Positions 1-17,403 of a stretch of 64,000 nucleotides of DNA are shown here, piece by piece (the first letter of the stretch is position 1; each line of letters starts with the position of its first letter). Source of the DNA: Pyrus communis (taxonomy: Eukaryota; Streptophyta; Magnoliopsida; Rosales; Rosaceae). The stretch lies in assembly GCF_963583255.1 (NCBI RefSeq), contig NC_084814.1, forward strand, positions 25,052,815-25,116,814, read 5' to 3'. Both the position numbers and the translations under genes were made by a program. The notes beneath the pieces are model-generated. The model searched no databases and was not told where the DNA came from. It worked only from the letters and a program-made list of their open reading frames with translations.

Positions 1-657
1 CTTATTCAAGTGCATGTTATGATAAAACTGTGCGTCTTCCAACTATGCAGATTAGACCTTGATGTGAGAGAGAAAGAAATGGAAAGAGAGTCGTGTCGAT
101 CGATCGTCACAAAATGAAAGTGTCTGCAGTTTGATATGCCCCATTTAGTCTCTTGCGCGCGGCTTTACTTTGCCCTTTCTTATAGTTATACATGTCAAGA
201 GAAATGCTAGGAGCCTCTGTATACTTTATTTTTGTAAGTTTTATTTTATAATATTAGTATATGAATTAACATTAACAGTAAAGTATTAGAAAATTCTTGA
301 AAAACCTTTTTAAAAAATCTCCTTAACATTTCTTTCCATATCCATGTCACGTTTACATATATATGAACTCTTTTTCATTGGATGATATAAAAGGCTTGAG
401 ACTTGGAACTTATCCAAAAACAATCGAATGACCCTCCTTGAAATATTTGATTATGATCACTCTCTACTGAGAAGACAGAAAAATTTGTCTGCAACATGTT
501 GTGTAATTAACAATACATCTTTGTCTTCTCACATATATAGTCAAGTGTCATACAGCATCATCAGGCTATCCAGTATGCCTACGGGCATGCAACATGTTAT
601 ATATATATATGCACAAGTGTGTCCAGCAACTAGTAGTTTCTCTCCTCTCGTGTATCA

Positions 658-1690
658 TAAAAAAAAAAGTTGGAGTTTTACCATAAAATTAATTAGCGGT
701 ATAAAGAGTAGTCCAACCTCTTATAAGCTCTTGCAAGGTTCCTCCTTTCATCAATGTGAGATTCATTCTCAACAAGCCTTCACATGTGTAGCGAATTTTC
801 AAGCCTAACATGTGCAACACAAATTAGGTGATGTAGATCACGTGTGGCGTTTGGCTTCACAAATGGGACATCTTACTCTGATACCATGAAGAAAGTTGAG
901 GTTCCAGCATAAAACCAACTGGGCAATATGAGGAGTAGCCAAACTATTTATAAGCACATGTGAGGTCCTTTATTTCTCCAAATGCGGGATTCACTCTCAA
1001 CAAGCTCACTCACGTGTGACAAATTTTCTAGCCCAACAAGTGGACAACATAAATTAGGTGGTGTAGAGCACACGTGGCTGTTGGACTTCACACATGGACA
1101 ATCTGCTCTAATATCATAAAGAAAGTTAAGGTTTTACCATAACCAATTAGTAATATGGGGAGTCGTCCAACTACTATTAGCACATGCAAGGTTCACTATC
1201 AACACGTTGCCTCACGTGTGGCGAGTTTTTAAGCCTAACACATGGGCAACACAAATTGGGTGACATAGAGTACGTGCGGCCGTTGGACTTCACACGTGAC
1301 AATTTGCTCTAATATCATAAACTAAGTTAAGGTTCCACCATAACCAATTGGTAATATGGGGAGTAACCCAACCTCTTATGAGCCCTTGCAAAGTTCCTCT
1401 TTCCATTAATACGGGATTCATTCTACATTCATATCCTCACACGACCTCTCACGTGTGTCAAATTATCAAGTCAAACATGTGGATAACAGGAATTGGGTAA
1501 CGTGGAGCACGTGTGGTGGTTGGGCTTTACATGCACACATGGACCAACATGTTCTAATACCATGAAGGAATTGTACTGTCACCATAAAATCAATTTACAA
1601 TATGGGAAGTAACCTAACCTTTTATAAATTCTTGCAAAATTCCTCATCTATCAATATATGATTCATTCTCAACATATCATATACATAAAT
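658..1690. repeat. Degenerate tandem array, ~200-250 bp unit, about five copies
   Basis: Five related units begin near 660, 890, 1120, 1320 and 1565. Each opens with a version of AAGTTGAGGTTYYACCATAAA, followed by a stretch like AATATGGGGAGTARCCAACC, TTATAAGC, then CACGTGTGRC and a block around GTGGAGCACGTG. Spacing varies from about 200 to 250 bp and the units are diverged, so the array is old. Related single copies occur near 7120-7170, 42640-42710 and, inverted, near 43420-43690. It looks like a dispersed non-coding repeat that was locally amplified. I cannot assign it to a transposon class. Confidence 0.6.
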
Positions 1691-2628
1691 GGGCTAGCTA
1701 GTACGCATAGGGTTATGCAACATGTTGTATAAAACATTGCTTAGGTGTGTGCAAAGGCGTATGTAGGTAATTATTAGTCTCTCTTCTCACGTGTCATACA
1801 AAATTAAGTGGGATAACTAGCTAATCTGTAAGGCGTATGCAACATGCATGTCATATGAAAAATTGCCTAGACACATTCATGGATATATCAAGCAACTAAT
1901 AGCATCTCTCTCAGCAGGTATTATACATATTGTAGAGTTGTATATAATAATTGACGCAGGGAAGCCAACAGAAAGAGTAGAGAACAAATACGATCGTAAC
2001 TCTGGGAATCACTCAATCAGGTAAGAGATTGGGACTCACTCAACCAAAAAATAGAACGAGCAAAGTGTTTACTAGAAGCTTAAAAAAAATTTCAACCACT
2101 TATATTATGACACTTAAGTGTTCCGAGTCTATTCTAGGCACATTGAAAAATTTATCATCCCTCACGTCAGATATTTGATTTGTTATTATAAATAAGGAAT
2201 GTTTGGCTACTTAAGATAGATAAGAAGTTCCTCTTCAATTTACTTCGTGGTTGATTCAGAATTTTGTTGTTATGGTCGAAATTGTTTATATTATAAATCA
2301 CTATGTAAAGGTCATCTCATCAAAAAAAAAAAAAAAAAAAATGATCATTTAGTCAACTAGCTGTAGTAAATAGGTAGACGGTTGATATTGTTTTTGCTAA
2401 ATTCGTTTATTTGTTTTTATATTATTTGATGACTCAATGATCTCATATTTCATTTATTTTTTGCAAAGATAATTATAGTATTAATAGTTTTGGTCATAAG
2501 CCCGAATTTTCGTGAATCGGCCACAAAATGAATTGAGGAGGAACGCCAAGCGTCCATTGTGGAGCCAAGTCACTTGTAATTATCATAACCCATATAGACA
2601 TTTAGGGTTACTACTAACACTACGGGCT

Positions 2629-2842
2629 CGTTTAGAGGCGCTTTTAACAAGACTGAAAGTGTTTTTAGAGAAAATTTTGAGTTCTAAGAATACTTAAAAT
2701 GCTTCCTGTAAAAAGCATATAACTGATGTTTCTTGCAGAAAGTACTGTGTGTTTTTGCAGAATTTACTTGCGAATTTTTAAGAATTGATTTTAAATTTTT
2801 TTAACTAAATCACTTTTAGTTATTTTAAAAGCATTTCTAAAC
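2629..2842. mobile_element. MITE-like element with imperfect terminal inverted repeats
   Basis: The left end CGTTTAGAGGCGCTTTTAA is an imperfect inverted copy of the right end TTTTAAAAGCATTTCTAAAC. The interior is non-coding and AT-rich, with words such as AAAGCAT and AGAAAGT. Related sequence with AAAAGCGCTT words lies in the intron of the first DUF599 gene (about 6130-6460). The hAT-type size and structure are inferred, and target-site duplications were not clear. Confidence 0.45.
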
Positions 2843-5462
2843 TAACGGTAAGAAAATTGAAACATATTTACTCACGTGATCACTTCAGGGAACTAATCAA
2901 TTTGAAGACATAACTAGATATCTATGTGATAAAAGGAAAACCACTTGCAGGTTTCATCTTTTATGTAATGTTAACGTGGACACAGAGCAAAATTTTCAAA
3001 TATTATAGGAACAGTCTGACCAGACAAGTAGATAGCCAACTAATCGTAGGGGGTACCTTATCCTTTCAGTACTGTGTAGGGTTCCTGCTAATCTTACAGA
3101 CATCAGATTCCACACATGACAAGATATCGGGATGTTATTTTCAGATTCCATATAATTTTATTACGTTTAAGATTAGACCCTCCCTCATTTTGTCGTTAAA
3201 TGAAAACTTAAAATATAAACGCTTTTAGTTTTCAACAAAAAAAAAAAAAATATATATATATATATATAAACGCTTTTGATTATTGAAATGCATTATGAAA
3301 TAATTGTAGGCATATGAAAGTTAACGGCATAATTACATATATATAATTTGTGTCGTTTACGTATTTAATTTGAAAATTTACTACATATGAAGAAGCATCT
3401 AAAGATGTATATGAGAAAGTATGTGAAGATGTAAAGTTAAAAAAGTCCTACATCGATGAAAAAGAAAGCTTGCCAAGGCTTATAAGAGTTTGAACTATGT
3501 TTCATACTGCCAATTGCATTTATAATGAAACTCTAAATCTCTTGAATATATATATTCCGTTTCTGCTTAAAATAAAATAGACCTACAACATTTATCTTGT
3601 AGTGCGTGCCAGTCGATCATCAATCACGATGAAGACTGAAGAAAAAGCCAACGCACGTCGGCTTCCCAACATTTTCCTTGCAATATGGTAGGGATGACAA
3701 GTGCTCCATCATTCACTCTCATATATTTTTTTCTATGGAATATAAGCATTATTGCAATATGGTAGGGATGACAAGTGCTCCGTCATTCCACAATTATGTC
3801 TGCTTGCTGCTGCTGGCTTCAGCTAGCATTAACATTCCAAAATTGTCCAAGTTCAAAGTAAAGCCATCTTTTAAGTTTCATCCATGAGCCATCCTTTACT
3901 TCTTTTAACTACAAGGCATGCTTCATAATTCGGCTATGACACTACGAATAATTACATAATTTTATCTGTATATGGACTTATCTAAGTTGACTAGACTAGT
4001 ATGTTCCTCCATCTACATTCAAATTTGAATCCTACTTAACGCAATTTAGATAACATTTAAGCAAAAGCTACATATGCTGCAATGTAAACAGCGGCCACCA
4101 TTGCCGAATTCAGCAATCGGAATTGTGTATCCCTCCAAGTTCATGCAGAACTAGAATCCATAGCAACACAAAACTCACACATATAGAGTCTACCAAAATA
4201 TTGTAAGCCCAACCTCCCTAGCAAAAGAATGAGGTAGCCCGCCCCATTGAAAATTCCTGGCTCGGCCCTTACTCTAAGTCCATGCACAAGTCATCAGTCG
4301 ACTCTAAGTCCATGACGGTCCATGGACTTCCTTAGTCGGATTTCTCATAATTTGGGCAAATAGCTTAGTCTTGTTTGTCCAAATATATATCTTAGTATGA
4401 CAATGTGAATCGTGTTTGTAAACTTTATTTCGATTAATTTATACAGCGATATGATCTCAAAACTCAAAAGTATGAAATGTTTACATCCCAGAGCCTTTTT
4501 TATTATTTTCTAGCCTTTCAGCGAACGATGATTCGCTGAATGAATTACAAGGGAAAAAAAAAAAAATTCTCACTTGTTTGAAGGAGTAAGGATGGTTCGA
4601 GTAGGAAGCGTAGTTTAGGATTCTCGACCTGGGTGTACCAACTGATGAGTTATTGAACTCTTAAAAATGAAATACAACCATGACTCACTGTATTAGAAGT
4701 TTAGAACCAGAAGATAGCACCTTTTTGCCGAGCGAAAACATAAAGGCGAACCTTCAAGCCTACGCAATGCTCGTAGAGACGAGAGAAGGAAACACTTAGC
4801 AACCAGCAACGGAAACATATTGCAGACTGTCTGGCAACATTAAGAGGCAGAAGCTGAATCGGCAGTAAGTAGGGGGAAGCGAAGGTGATTAAAGTCCTCA
4901 CGGCCCGAGTTTTCCCTGAGAATTTGGAACAGCACCTATTTAGAGTAAGCATTCTAAGAGTTACATATGTTTAAGGAAAATCATACAAGTTAACAAGTTT
5001 GTTTTCAAATGGCACCTACTAATAGCCTATACGGTGTGAAAAATCATACGATATCTTTTCTTAGGCGCTTTCTTTTCTGCAGAATGTACGATCTGATATG
5101 AAAAATTTTCAACATTTGAGCATTTGTACGAGGGGAATCAAGACTATTGCTTAAGAATATAACAACAGAACTTGCATAAATATAACACGAACTCCGCACT
5201 CAAGTGAATACATTGGTTTCTAGTTTCCACTATGCTATTCATCCAACTTCTTCGCCTTAGACTACGATTTCCTTAACACCGAACGTAACAATATAAGACA
5301 TGCATGAATTTCTGCTAAAAAATGAAGCAACTTATATGAACAGACACCCAAACACATGCAGAGTATAGAAACACACACATCATAATCGAAACAAAATAGA
5401 TACTGTTATGTTCAATATTGACTTAAGAATTCCGAATTATGACAGTTACTATCGAAGAGAAC

Positions 5463-6469
5463 TTACGATGATTGAACAATTGATTCCACATCATTGGTTC
5501 TCTCCCTTTCTTCTTTGAGTGAAGAGCCGAGAACAAGTTGTGTTGAACTGGTGGTAGTGTCCAAGAAATAGAGGGCACTTGACATAAGGCAGCAACAGAC
5601 AAACATGGCAATTGGCCCAAAGATCCAAAGAAACATGGGAATTGAGAGGTAAAACGCCCGCAATCCGAAGGACCAAAAGTAACTTCCTCGATTCAAAGTT
5701 ATCGCAACATATTCAACGTAGTCTGTTTTGTCTGTCCATACTGGCAGGGTAGCCAAGAAGCTGGTATGAGCAAAGTATCTAGTGGCCAGCACATTGCAGA
5801 TAAATCCAACGAGAAAACACAGTAAAACGCAGAAGTACTTGATTGAAGAGAGAGGGAGAGAGGAAAGTTTTTGTGTTGAAGTGCTTTCGGAGCTCGAACT
5901 GGTGCTCACGAATACGCTGATTACCGAAGAAAGAGTGATTGCTGCTGTTGCCAAAAGGGAAGACGCCATTATGTTGTTGCGCAATGTTTGTACCATCAAA
6001 ACTCCATTCTTCGAGGGGTCCTGAAATTCATGGACTCAACGTCTTGAGGTTTGGCAATACAAATCAAAACACCGTTTGGAAATTCTCTCTCTAGAAAGCA
6101 TTACAGGAAGCACAAATTTTAATATGGTCCATGTTCTTCTTGGAAAAGCGCACTTCCAAGTAGTTTTCTAACATAGAAGCATCTTTTAACTTTTTATGCT
6201 AAACATAATTAGAAGCTCCTCCAAAAACACTTGGTCATTCTAAAAGCACTTATACTTTGCTTTTAGCTATTCTAAAAGCGCTTCAAGACAGAAGACATAA
6301 ATAAAGAAGGGGGTAAGGAAATTACTTTCTAAAAGAAACATGTGCACTAACCCAGAAACTCTTTTCTTTTTCTGCCAATCATAGCTAGAAGAATCTCTAA
6401 AAATGCTTAATCATTCTAAAAGCACTTTTATTTCGCTTTATTTCGCTTTTAGAACCTCTAAACGAGAGG

Positions 6470-6531
<62 letters not shown>

Positions 6532-6713
6532 CTAACAGTCATCATGGAGAAGATCCATTGCGTGCGAACCACAGCATTGAGGCCAATGACAGTTCGTGAG
6601 GGATTGCATAGCACTGTGATGAGTAGCCAAACGTGGTATATTCCCAGCACAAACAGTCCCGCCGGCACCAGATAATAGTTCAAGCTTAAGCTATCCAATC
6701 CCATATCCCTCAT
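5463..6713 (-). CDS. DUF599 family membrane protein, copy 1
   Basis: Two exons are read on the minus strand: 6713-6537 and 6020-5463 (donor GTTAGT, acceptor CAG before GACCCC), giving about 244 residues. The protein has four likely membrane segments: an N-terminal one (LVPAGLFVLGIYHVWLLITV), one around the NNIMASSLLATAAITL stretch, one around FCVLLCFLVGFICNVLA, and a C-terminal one ending in IFGPIAMFVCCC. This arrangement and the conserved YHVWLL and LRNNIMAS blocks match plant DUF599 proteins, whose function is unknown. A second start lies nine bases downstream (6704), so the N-terminus could be MGLDSL. The intron contains a long (GA)n microsatellite directly beside the donor site. It is a tandem paralog of the gene at 7942-9884, with the same intron position. 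Confidence 0.85.
6470..6529. repeat. (GA)n microsatellite in intron of DUF599 copy 1
   Basis: About 28 uninterrupted GA units lie just inside the intron, within ten bases of the 5' splice site of the minus-strand gene. On the transcript this reads as a (CU)n run close to the donor. Length polymorphism is expected. Confidence 0.95.
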
Positions 6714-7941
6714 CTGTTTCCAGTATTGAGAACCGAAAACAAGTTAAAGGCAAAGTACGACAGAACGCAAACCAGAACAACCATGGAATTATGTCAACGT
6801 TTGGGACTAAAACGCCTCAGATCCCCTTGGATCTGATCTTCGATACCATTGATTACAAATGGCACATGATCGATCAAAACAAAAGACAAGTGGCACGTTT
6901 TTTTTTATTTGAATGTGATTTAAGGTCACGTTACTCCAGTCAGATGGATGCCGACATTTATTTTATTTGGTTTTTTGAATAAACGAAGAGGTGGTCCCTT
7001 TTTATATTCAAAATTACTTTAATTAGTTTCGATTAGGAGACGGACACATTGTCTTTATAAATTGGTGTAACTCAAGTTTGGAACAAAAGACACGTCATTT
7101 ATCTATATATGGTTGTTATGTTAAATAAAGTTGAAGTTCTACTTTAAAATCGATTAATAATAGTTGGATGTTTGCCATTTAAATCAGTACATGAGCTGGA
7201 TTCAGAACGTCGTGAGATAGTTTGGTCTATACTAGTGTGGACGTTAGAGCATTGTGAGAATCTTTCCCTAGTACGAGAGACCGGGAAGGACGCGCATCCG
7301 ATGTACCAGTTATCGTCCCCGCGATGAACACTGAGCAACGGAAAATAGCCAAATTCTTTATAAGCTCGTGCAAGGTTTTCGAGACGCGACAACTCTGCAC
7401 ATCCTCCGATAAACCAAACGTTCGCTGCAGCATGCATGACAAATGTTCGACTTACATAAAATAAGACATGAAATCATTGTTCTGCTGAATTTTTTTAAAT
7501 AAAACTGGGAGAAAAGAAACAAAAATACTTACTTCAGGTCAGATTAAATCAAATCCCCCAAATAATTTATTTTACAAATGATCCCCTAGCCTCCAACAGC
7601 AGCAGCAACAACAACAGAGTCTTATCCAAATTCCCCAAATAATTTATTTTACAAATGATCCCTTAACCTCCAACCACAACAATAACAAAGCTTTATCCCA
7701 TTAAGTAGGATTGGCTGTATGAATCCTATAACGCCACTGCGGCAACCTCCCGTAACCTCCAATAGATCTTAATAGTTAACAACCTCCAATAGATCTTAAC
7801 AGTTAACCACATACCCGATTACGCATAATATACAGAGGACCCATCTATTGAGGATATAAACACCCTGCAAATATTCTAAATTTCTAATAAAACAGTATAA
7901 AAACTAAAATTAAGGCAATTTTCGAGACCTTATGACGACGA
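6714..7941. other. Intergenic spacer between the two DUF599 genes
   Basis: No gene is visible. It contains a single diverged copy of the repeat seen in the 658-1690 array (about 7120-7170), and a duplicated block CCCCAAATAATTTATTTTAC at about 7556 and 7636. Near 7675-7730 there is CAACAATAACAAAGC followed by TTATCCCATTAAGTAGGATT, which resembles the tail of a plant LINE or SINE (possible, not proven). The last few hundred bases should hold the 3' untranslated region of copy 2. Confidence 0.55.
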
Positions 7942-9884
7942 TTATCCAACCGATTCGACATCATCGGTTCCTCGGATGGAATTAGTGTGAAGATGTCTAG
8001 TAAAACTGGTGGTTGTGTCCAAGAAATACAGAACAAACGACATAATGCAGCAGCACACAAACATGGGGATGGGACCAAATATCCAGAGGAAGAGTGGGAA
8101 CGAGAGGTAGAATGCTCGCAATCCGAGGGACCAAAAATAGCTTCCGCGATTCAAGTTTCGCGCAACGTACTCGAGGTAATCCTTCTGGCCTTTCCATGTG
8201 GGCACGGTGGCTAAGAAGCTAACATGTGCGTAGTATCTAATGGACTGCACATTCAGGAGAAAGGCAACGAGAAAGCAAAGCAAGATGGAAAAGTACTTGA
8301 CCGAAGAGAGAATCGGACTCTTGTTCCCGTAAACTAGTCTGGATGCTGTGTTGCCGGAGTCCGATGTAGTGCTGACAAATACGCCGATGAGAGAACTGAG
8401 AGTGATGGCTGTTGTTGCCAACAGCGTAGACGCCATTATGTTGTTGCGTATCGTTTGAACAGCCAAAACACCATTCTTCAAGGGGTCCTGATCAAATTAG
8501 AATTAATGGAGAGGAGTTAACTCTATGATCTGACTAACTTTTATCCATCAAAGACAACGTGATTAAATTCTGTAAGACAAAAAATACAGGAAATTTCGTA
8601 TTTCATCTAGCTTCAAATACACCTTCGGGGCTCGTTTGATTTCTTGGATTGGACTGGATAACTCACTATATTCAAGTTATTCAACTAGATTCTCGTCCCG
8701 TCATGTCTAATCTTTTATAAACCTGCCTCACATTTTATGTTTGCTATCCAATTCAACCGAATCTCAGCTACCAAAAGATCCCTAAATATCTGAACTTGAA
8801 GGAGAAACTTTCCCTGCGGATCGAAAAGTATACGAACTACCTACAATTCAATCAAAATGGTCGTGTCCAGAGATCAGCCTAACTATGGCACATGAATCCT
8901 TCAACTACTAATGCTTAAATTGAAGAATCTTAACTATAGTTAGAATCTTGAAAATCACAAGCAACAAGGATGCCATGAACAACACTAAGTTAAAGCAAAA
9001 ATCTTTTCTTACAAGTAAAGGATCAATGTTAGAATCTCAATCGGGTAGCGATTTTCACACTCTAAGGTCTCTCCTTCTGCGGTTGTTTACTTGTTTTCAT
9101 CCCTTGATTCAAGAGAGGACCAGGACCGCAATAATACAAAAATGATGTGCGAAAATCATTTTCGTATCAATATTAGCTCAAAAAGTAATATCATAATCAT
9201 GTTAATTCTTAGAGGATATTCAATTGGGAATTAGAGAGATTTTAATAGACTTATAAATTTATGGATTTTTATGGAATTTAATTGATTTGTAAGGATTCCA
9301 TGTAAAATTTTGATTCAATTCCCTCGAAATCTCATGAGGAGAGATGAGATTTATGAATGCTTAAAATACATTACAAAATCTCTCCAATTCCCTCTAATTT
9401 CTCAACCTTTTGAAATTCTTTAAAATCAAATTCTAATTGAATACACCTAAAATATTATAAATTTCTTTAAAATACTAATCGAATACATTCAGATTTTTAA
9501 GAATTTTAATAAACTATTTTAAAATCTTGATTGAATACACGTTAAATTTAAGAGAATCACTAAAATTCTGATTGAATACACCTAGATTCATTAAAATAAT
9601 TAAAATCTCAAAAACCCAACAAGGGATTTCCTTCATTAGTTTGTATGGGATGTAATTCTGGAGAGAGAGAGACAGTTCAAAACCAATTGAATTCTAGAGA
9701 GAGAGGTGGGGAACTGACTTACAGACATGATGGATAAGACCCATTGGTGGCGAGACTGCGCGTTCAGGCCAACGACAGTTCGAATAGGATGGCGGTGGAT
9801 GGTGATCAGCAGCCATACGTGGTATGCACCCAGCACCAGCAGACCCAGCGGCACTAGCACATAGTCCACCTGCTCCACTTCCAT
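7942..9884 (-). CDS. DUF599 family membrane protein, copy 2
   Basis: Two exons are read: 9884-9723 and 8487-7942 (donor GTAAGT, acceptor CAG before GACCCC), about 235 residues. The order of segments matches copy 1: an N-terminal hydrophobic segment (VLVPLGLLVLGAYHVWLLI), a QTIRNNIMAS block, then two or three further membrane segments ending IFGPIPMFVCCC. The last residues contain LDTTTSF as in copy 1. Function is unknown for the family, and a multipass membrane location is predicted. The intron of about 1.2 kb is longer than in copy 1 because it holds a MITE-like element. Same orientation, same intron phase and adjacent position show a tandem duplication. Confidence 0.85.
9207..9594. mobile_element. 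Fold-back/MITE-like element in intron of DUF599 copy 2
   Basis: The left end GGATATTCAATTGGGAATT is roughly inverted at the right end by GATTGAATACACC. The terminal word ATTGAATACACC recurs about four times on the right side (near 9438, 9478, 9532 and 9575), giving a multi-repeat right arm typical of decayed fold-back elements. The interior is non-coding. The class is uncertain. Confidence 0.5.
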
Positions 9885-11215
9885 CGCTCGCTCTCTCTCT
9901 CTCTCTAAAAATTAATATGAAGTTTAACGAGTAAGCGTGGAACATAGTTAGAGCGGAAAAGAGTTTTGACAACAATTGTACGGGTAATATTTATTGGCTT
10001 AAATGTTAAAGTGGCGTTTTTTTTGGGTTATTGCGTTAACTTAGTGTCCCTATTTTTAATTTAGGCAATTTTTTTTTTTTTTGTGTTTTTCTCCGTTATC
10101 TAATTAGACATTTCATCTAATTTTGGTTAATTTTTTTTTTATAAATTATGATAAAATAATTTATAAAATAATCTATTTAATTTAAATATTAAAGAAAAGA
10201 AATTGAAAAAAAAAAAAAAAAAACTCTCATCCATCCTCCCCGCATCTTCAAATGTCGCCCCTTTCTTTTCTCTGTCACAACTTAATAATTTTTCAAAATG
10301 AGAGTTTTATTTCTTATATGTGTTATTTCATATTTATTTGCGTTTTTCAGTAAATTTTAATTTTCATGAAAAGAATAGTTGTTCAAAAAAATTAAATAAA
10401 GAGAAATAGTATTATATGGCTCTCTCAGTTATAGTTAATTTCTCGATTACACAGTTGAAGGTAATGTGGCCCGGGTTAAATTTCTTGGGACCACGATGAT
10501 GGAACTCGCATGGTGATAGGTGAACTCTAGGTGGATCTAGAGATGGTTTGTCGAGTTGTCTGTGTGTGTGGCTAGTGTTGGAGGTTGTGTCAAGAACAAG
10601 GCCCATGGCAAAGCAAGTTTGTTTCATTTTTTCTTTCTCAATTTGAAATAATATTTCTTTCTATTTCAATTGAACCATATTTTATTATTATAGGTTATAA
10701 TAATTTTATGAATTTTTAACAAAGATTGGATGAAACAGAGATAAACACGAGAACTAAATTGATTAAATGATTACAACACATTAACCAGTTTGACATTTAT
10801 GCAAATATATAATTTTCACATGCTAATTATGAGAATTTTGTGTATAACCGCGGCATACAACCTCCCTCAAATTCTCACATTAAAATTTACCCTACATTGT
10901 ATCACATTAAATTTGATTATTAATAATTAATTCAAATCAATAAATATATATATATTTTTTCATTTTAACTTCTTAAAATAAAGAAAACGTGAGTAAAACC
11001 AGTTGATTCTAAGAGTGCGTCCACCCTTAAGTTCGAATCCCTACTTGTAGAGTCGAACTTGGTGTACGAACGACATAGTCAGGATGTCCTTACACAAGTT
11101 TTTCTCGCAATTATTATGCATATAAGTAAGAACTTGAAAGCCTTATACTGTTATTACAAAAAGTCGGGGAAAAAAAGTCACATTATACATGAGATTTCGG
11201 CATTGAACTTTCGTT
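9885..11215. other. Intergenic spacer between DUF599 copy 2 and poly(A) polymerase
   Basis: No gene is seen. A short CT-rich run (about 9890-9905) lies just upstream of the DUF599 copy 2 start and may be leader sequence. The rest is AT-rich with several T or A homopolymers (10020, 10070, 10130, 10208). Near 10985-11040 the block GTTCGAATCCC resembles a tRNA-type B box, which could mark a decayed SINE, but I could not find a matching A box with confidence. Confidence 0.5.
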
Positions 11216-15981
<4,766 letters not shown>

Positions 15982-16617
15982 TTACAATGTGAGTGAAAGT
16001 TTAATTATTTCTGTATATACTTATATATATCAATACTTGGGAATTGGGAATTTGGGATGGTGCAGTCAAGAACAAATTTTTATTGATGATATTTTTGCAC
16101 TCTTTTACTCTTCTTTTTTCTTTTTTATTCCTTTCCAAAATAATTAAATCGTAAACAAACAAATCAAAAAATAATAATCAAGTAATTCTCAGTTACACAC
16201 GGTATTGGGCATAATCCCCCAAAAGCTACAAGGTAGAGAAAGACAGAATTCAAAATTGAACAAACCCTAACCCTAGAATTTTGATATCGTAATACAAAAT
16301 GTACAAATTCACCAATTTCCAACCCTGAGCCCTAACTCTAGAAGGCGGAAAAGGAGAAACAGCACCGATTGACACCCAGAAATTGAGTGGAAGCACCAAA
16401 AGTGTCCGGCTTTTCAGAATCGTCGGTGTGGGTATTCCACCGCGGTCGTTAGCGGAGCCTGAGAATCTTCGAGAAGAAGAAAGCCTAGAACAATCGCAGG
16501 CGAGAGGTAGACGGATAGCTTTTATACAGGGAGATTTAAAAAAATATTTTTTAAAAACATTTTCAATTATTTTAAAAGTACATTTAAACATGTCTTTATC
16601 AATTTTGGATTATTTTC

Positions 16618-16782
16618 GGATCCTATTCCATTTATGAATCGTGTCTGTTGATCATACACCGTACGGTTATAATTATTTTATTTAAAATTAAACACAATCA
16701 ATACCTGATGAAAACTGACATGCAATTTACGATAAACAGACACGATTCACAAATCTCCGGTTCCTCGCAAAAAGGATCCTGT
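16618..16782. mobile_element. Small MITE-like inverted-repeat element
   Basis: The word GAATCGTGTCTGTT at 16636-16649 is found inverted at 16735-16748, and the ends share GGATCCT. The interior is non-coding and AT-rich. Confidence 0.45.
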
Positions 16783-17027
16783 TGGGTTGTTATCAATCCA
16801 AAATAGTCAATGACACAATGACACTCATTTACTTACTTCTTTTACGCAAAATTGTTCATATTGCGAAATATTTATATTTGTTGATTAAGAGGTGTAACTG
16901 TTGTAACTATCATGTATTTGATTGTATATTTTAGTTTTGGAGTGGTCGAATACACAAAAAGTGGAAACTTGCGGGTGTAATCTGTGAAACTTTATACTAT
17001 AACGGGTCGATGGCTTGAAGGGATGAG

Positions 17028-17238
17028 GATCCCATCCCGATTTAAACGGTGTGGATACTAAAGATTCTTATATCCTAATTATTTATTATATGTCATGCGG
17101 TCAGAAATTATTTAAATTTTATTATTTAAAATTAAATGTAAATATTATCTGACGAAAATTGATTACACAATATATAATGAACGGTTAGGATAAGATGTGA
17201 GAATCATAAGATCCCACCGTTTGGATCCGGATGGGATC
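17028..17238. mobile_element. MITE with ~28-bp terminal inverted repeats
   Basis: The left end reads GATCCCATCCCGATTTAAAC followed by GGTGTGGAT. The right end is the inverted, slightly changed version (GATCCCATCCGGATCCAAAC then GGTGGGATC on the minus strand). The interior is AT-rich. It ends about 165 bp before the PP2C start codon. Confidence 0.6.
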
Positions 17239-17403
17239 GTCATTCGGCTTGAAGCTCTAATTTGCATCGTCGATCCCTCTTATTAAAGCTGCAACCTTTC
17301 AATCGTGAATTTGGTCAAGCTCAAATATTTTCTCGGCAACCAAACAATCTTTTTCCTTGTTCTTGGTTGCAGTGGCCACTTGTTTGATAGTTGATTCCAC
17401 ACG

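Larger units (their letters stand above)
1..5462. other. Gene-free left flank
   Basis: No convincing gene is visible on either strand. The open frames present are short, AT-rich and show no recognisable domain. Features seen are a tandem array of about 230-bp units (about 658-1690), a poly-A run near 2320-2341, a MITE-like element (2629-2842), a short AT microsatellite near 3250-3268 and a direct repeat of about 35 bp (about 3680-3716 and 3753-3788) containing the motif GGTAGGGATGACAAGTGCTCC split by one base change. The rightmost few hundred bases are likely the 3' untranslated region of the gene that ends at 5463. Confidence 0.6.
15982..17403. other. Divergent promoter region of poly(A) polymerase and PP2C
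   Basis: The two genes are transcribed away from each other. The poly(A) polymerase leader probably lies in 15982-16520, with an AAACCCTAA telo-box-like word at 16262-16270. Two MITE-like elements (about 16618-16782 and 17028-17238) occupy most of the remaining space. The immediate PP2C promoter and leader must therefore lie within about 165 bp (17239-17403) or within the second element. Confidence 0.6.

Noticed and set aside
428..808. A 126-codon plus-strand frame
   Set aside because: It overlaps the start of the degenerate repeat array, has no domain and no start context, and contains low-complexity AT-rich codons.
6403..6713. Frames with long Arg-Glu or Ser-Leu runs
   Set aside because: The runs are translated (GA)n microsatellite in an intron. 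Only the minus-strand part at 6537-6713 is a real exon.
16259..16275. Interstitial telomere sequence (CCCTAACCCTA)
   Set aside because: Only about two units, in a gene leader. It is better read as a telo-box promoter word.
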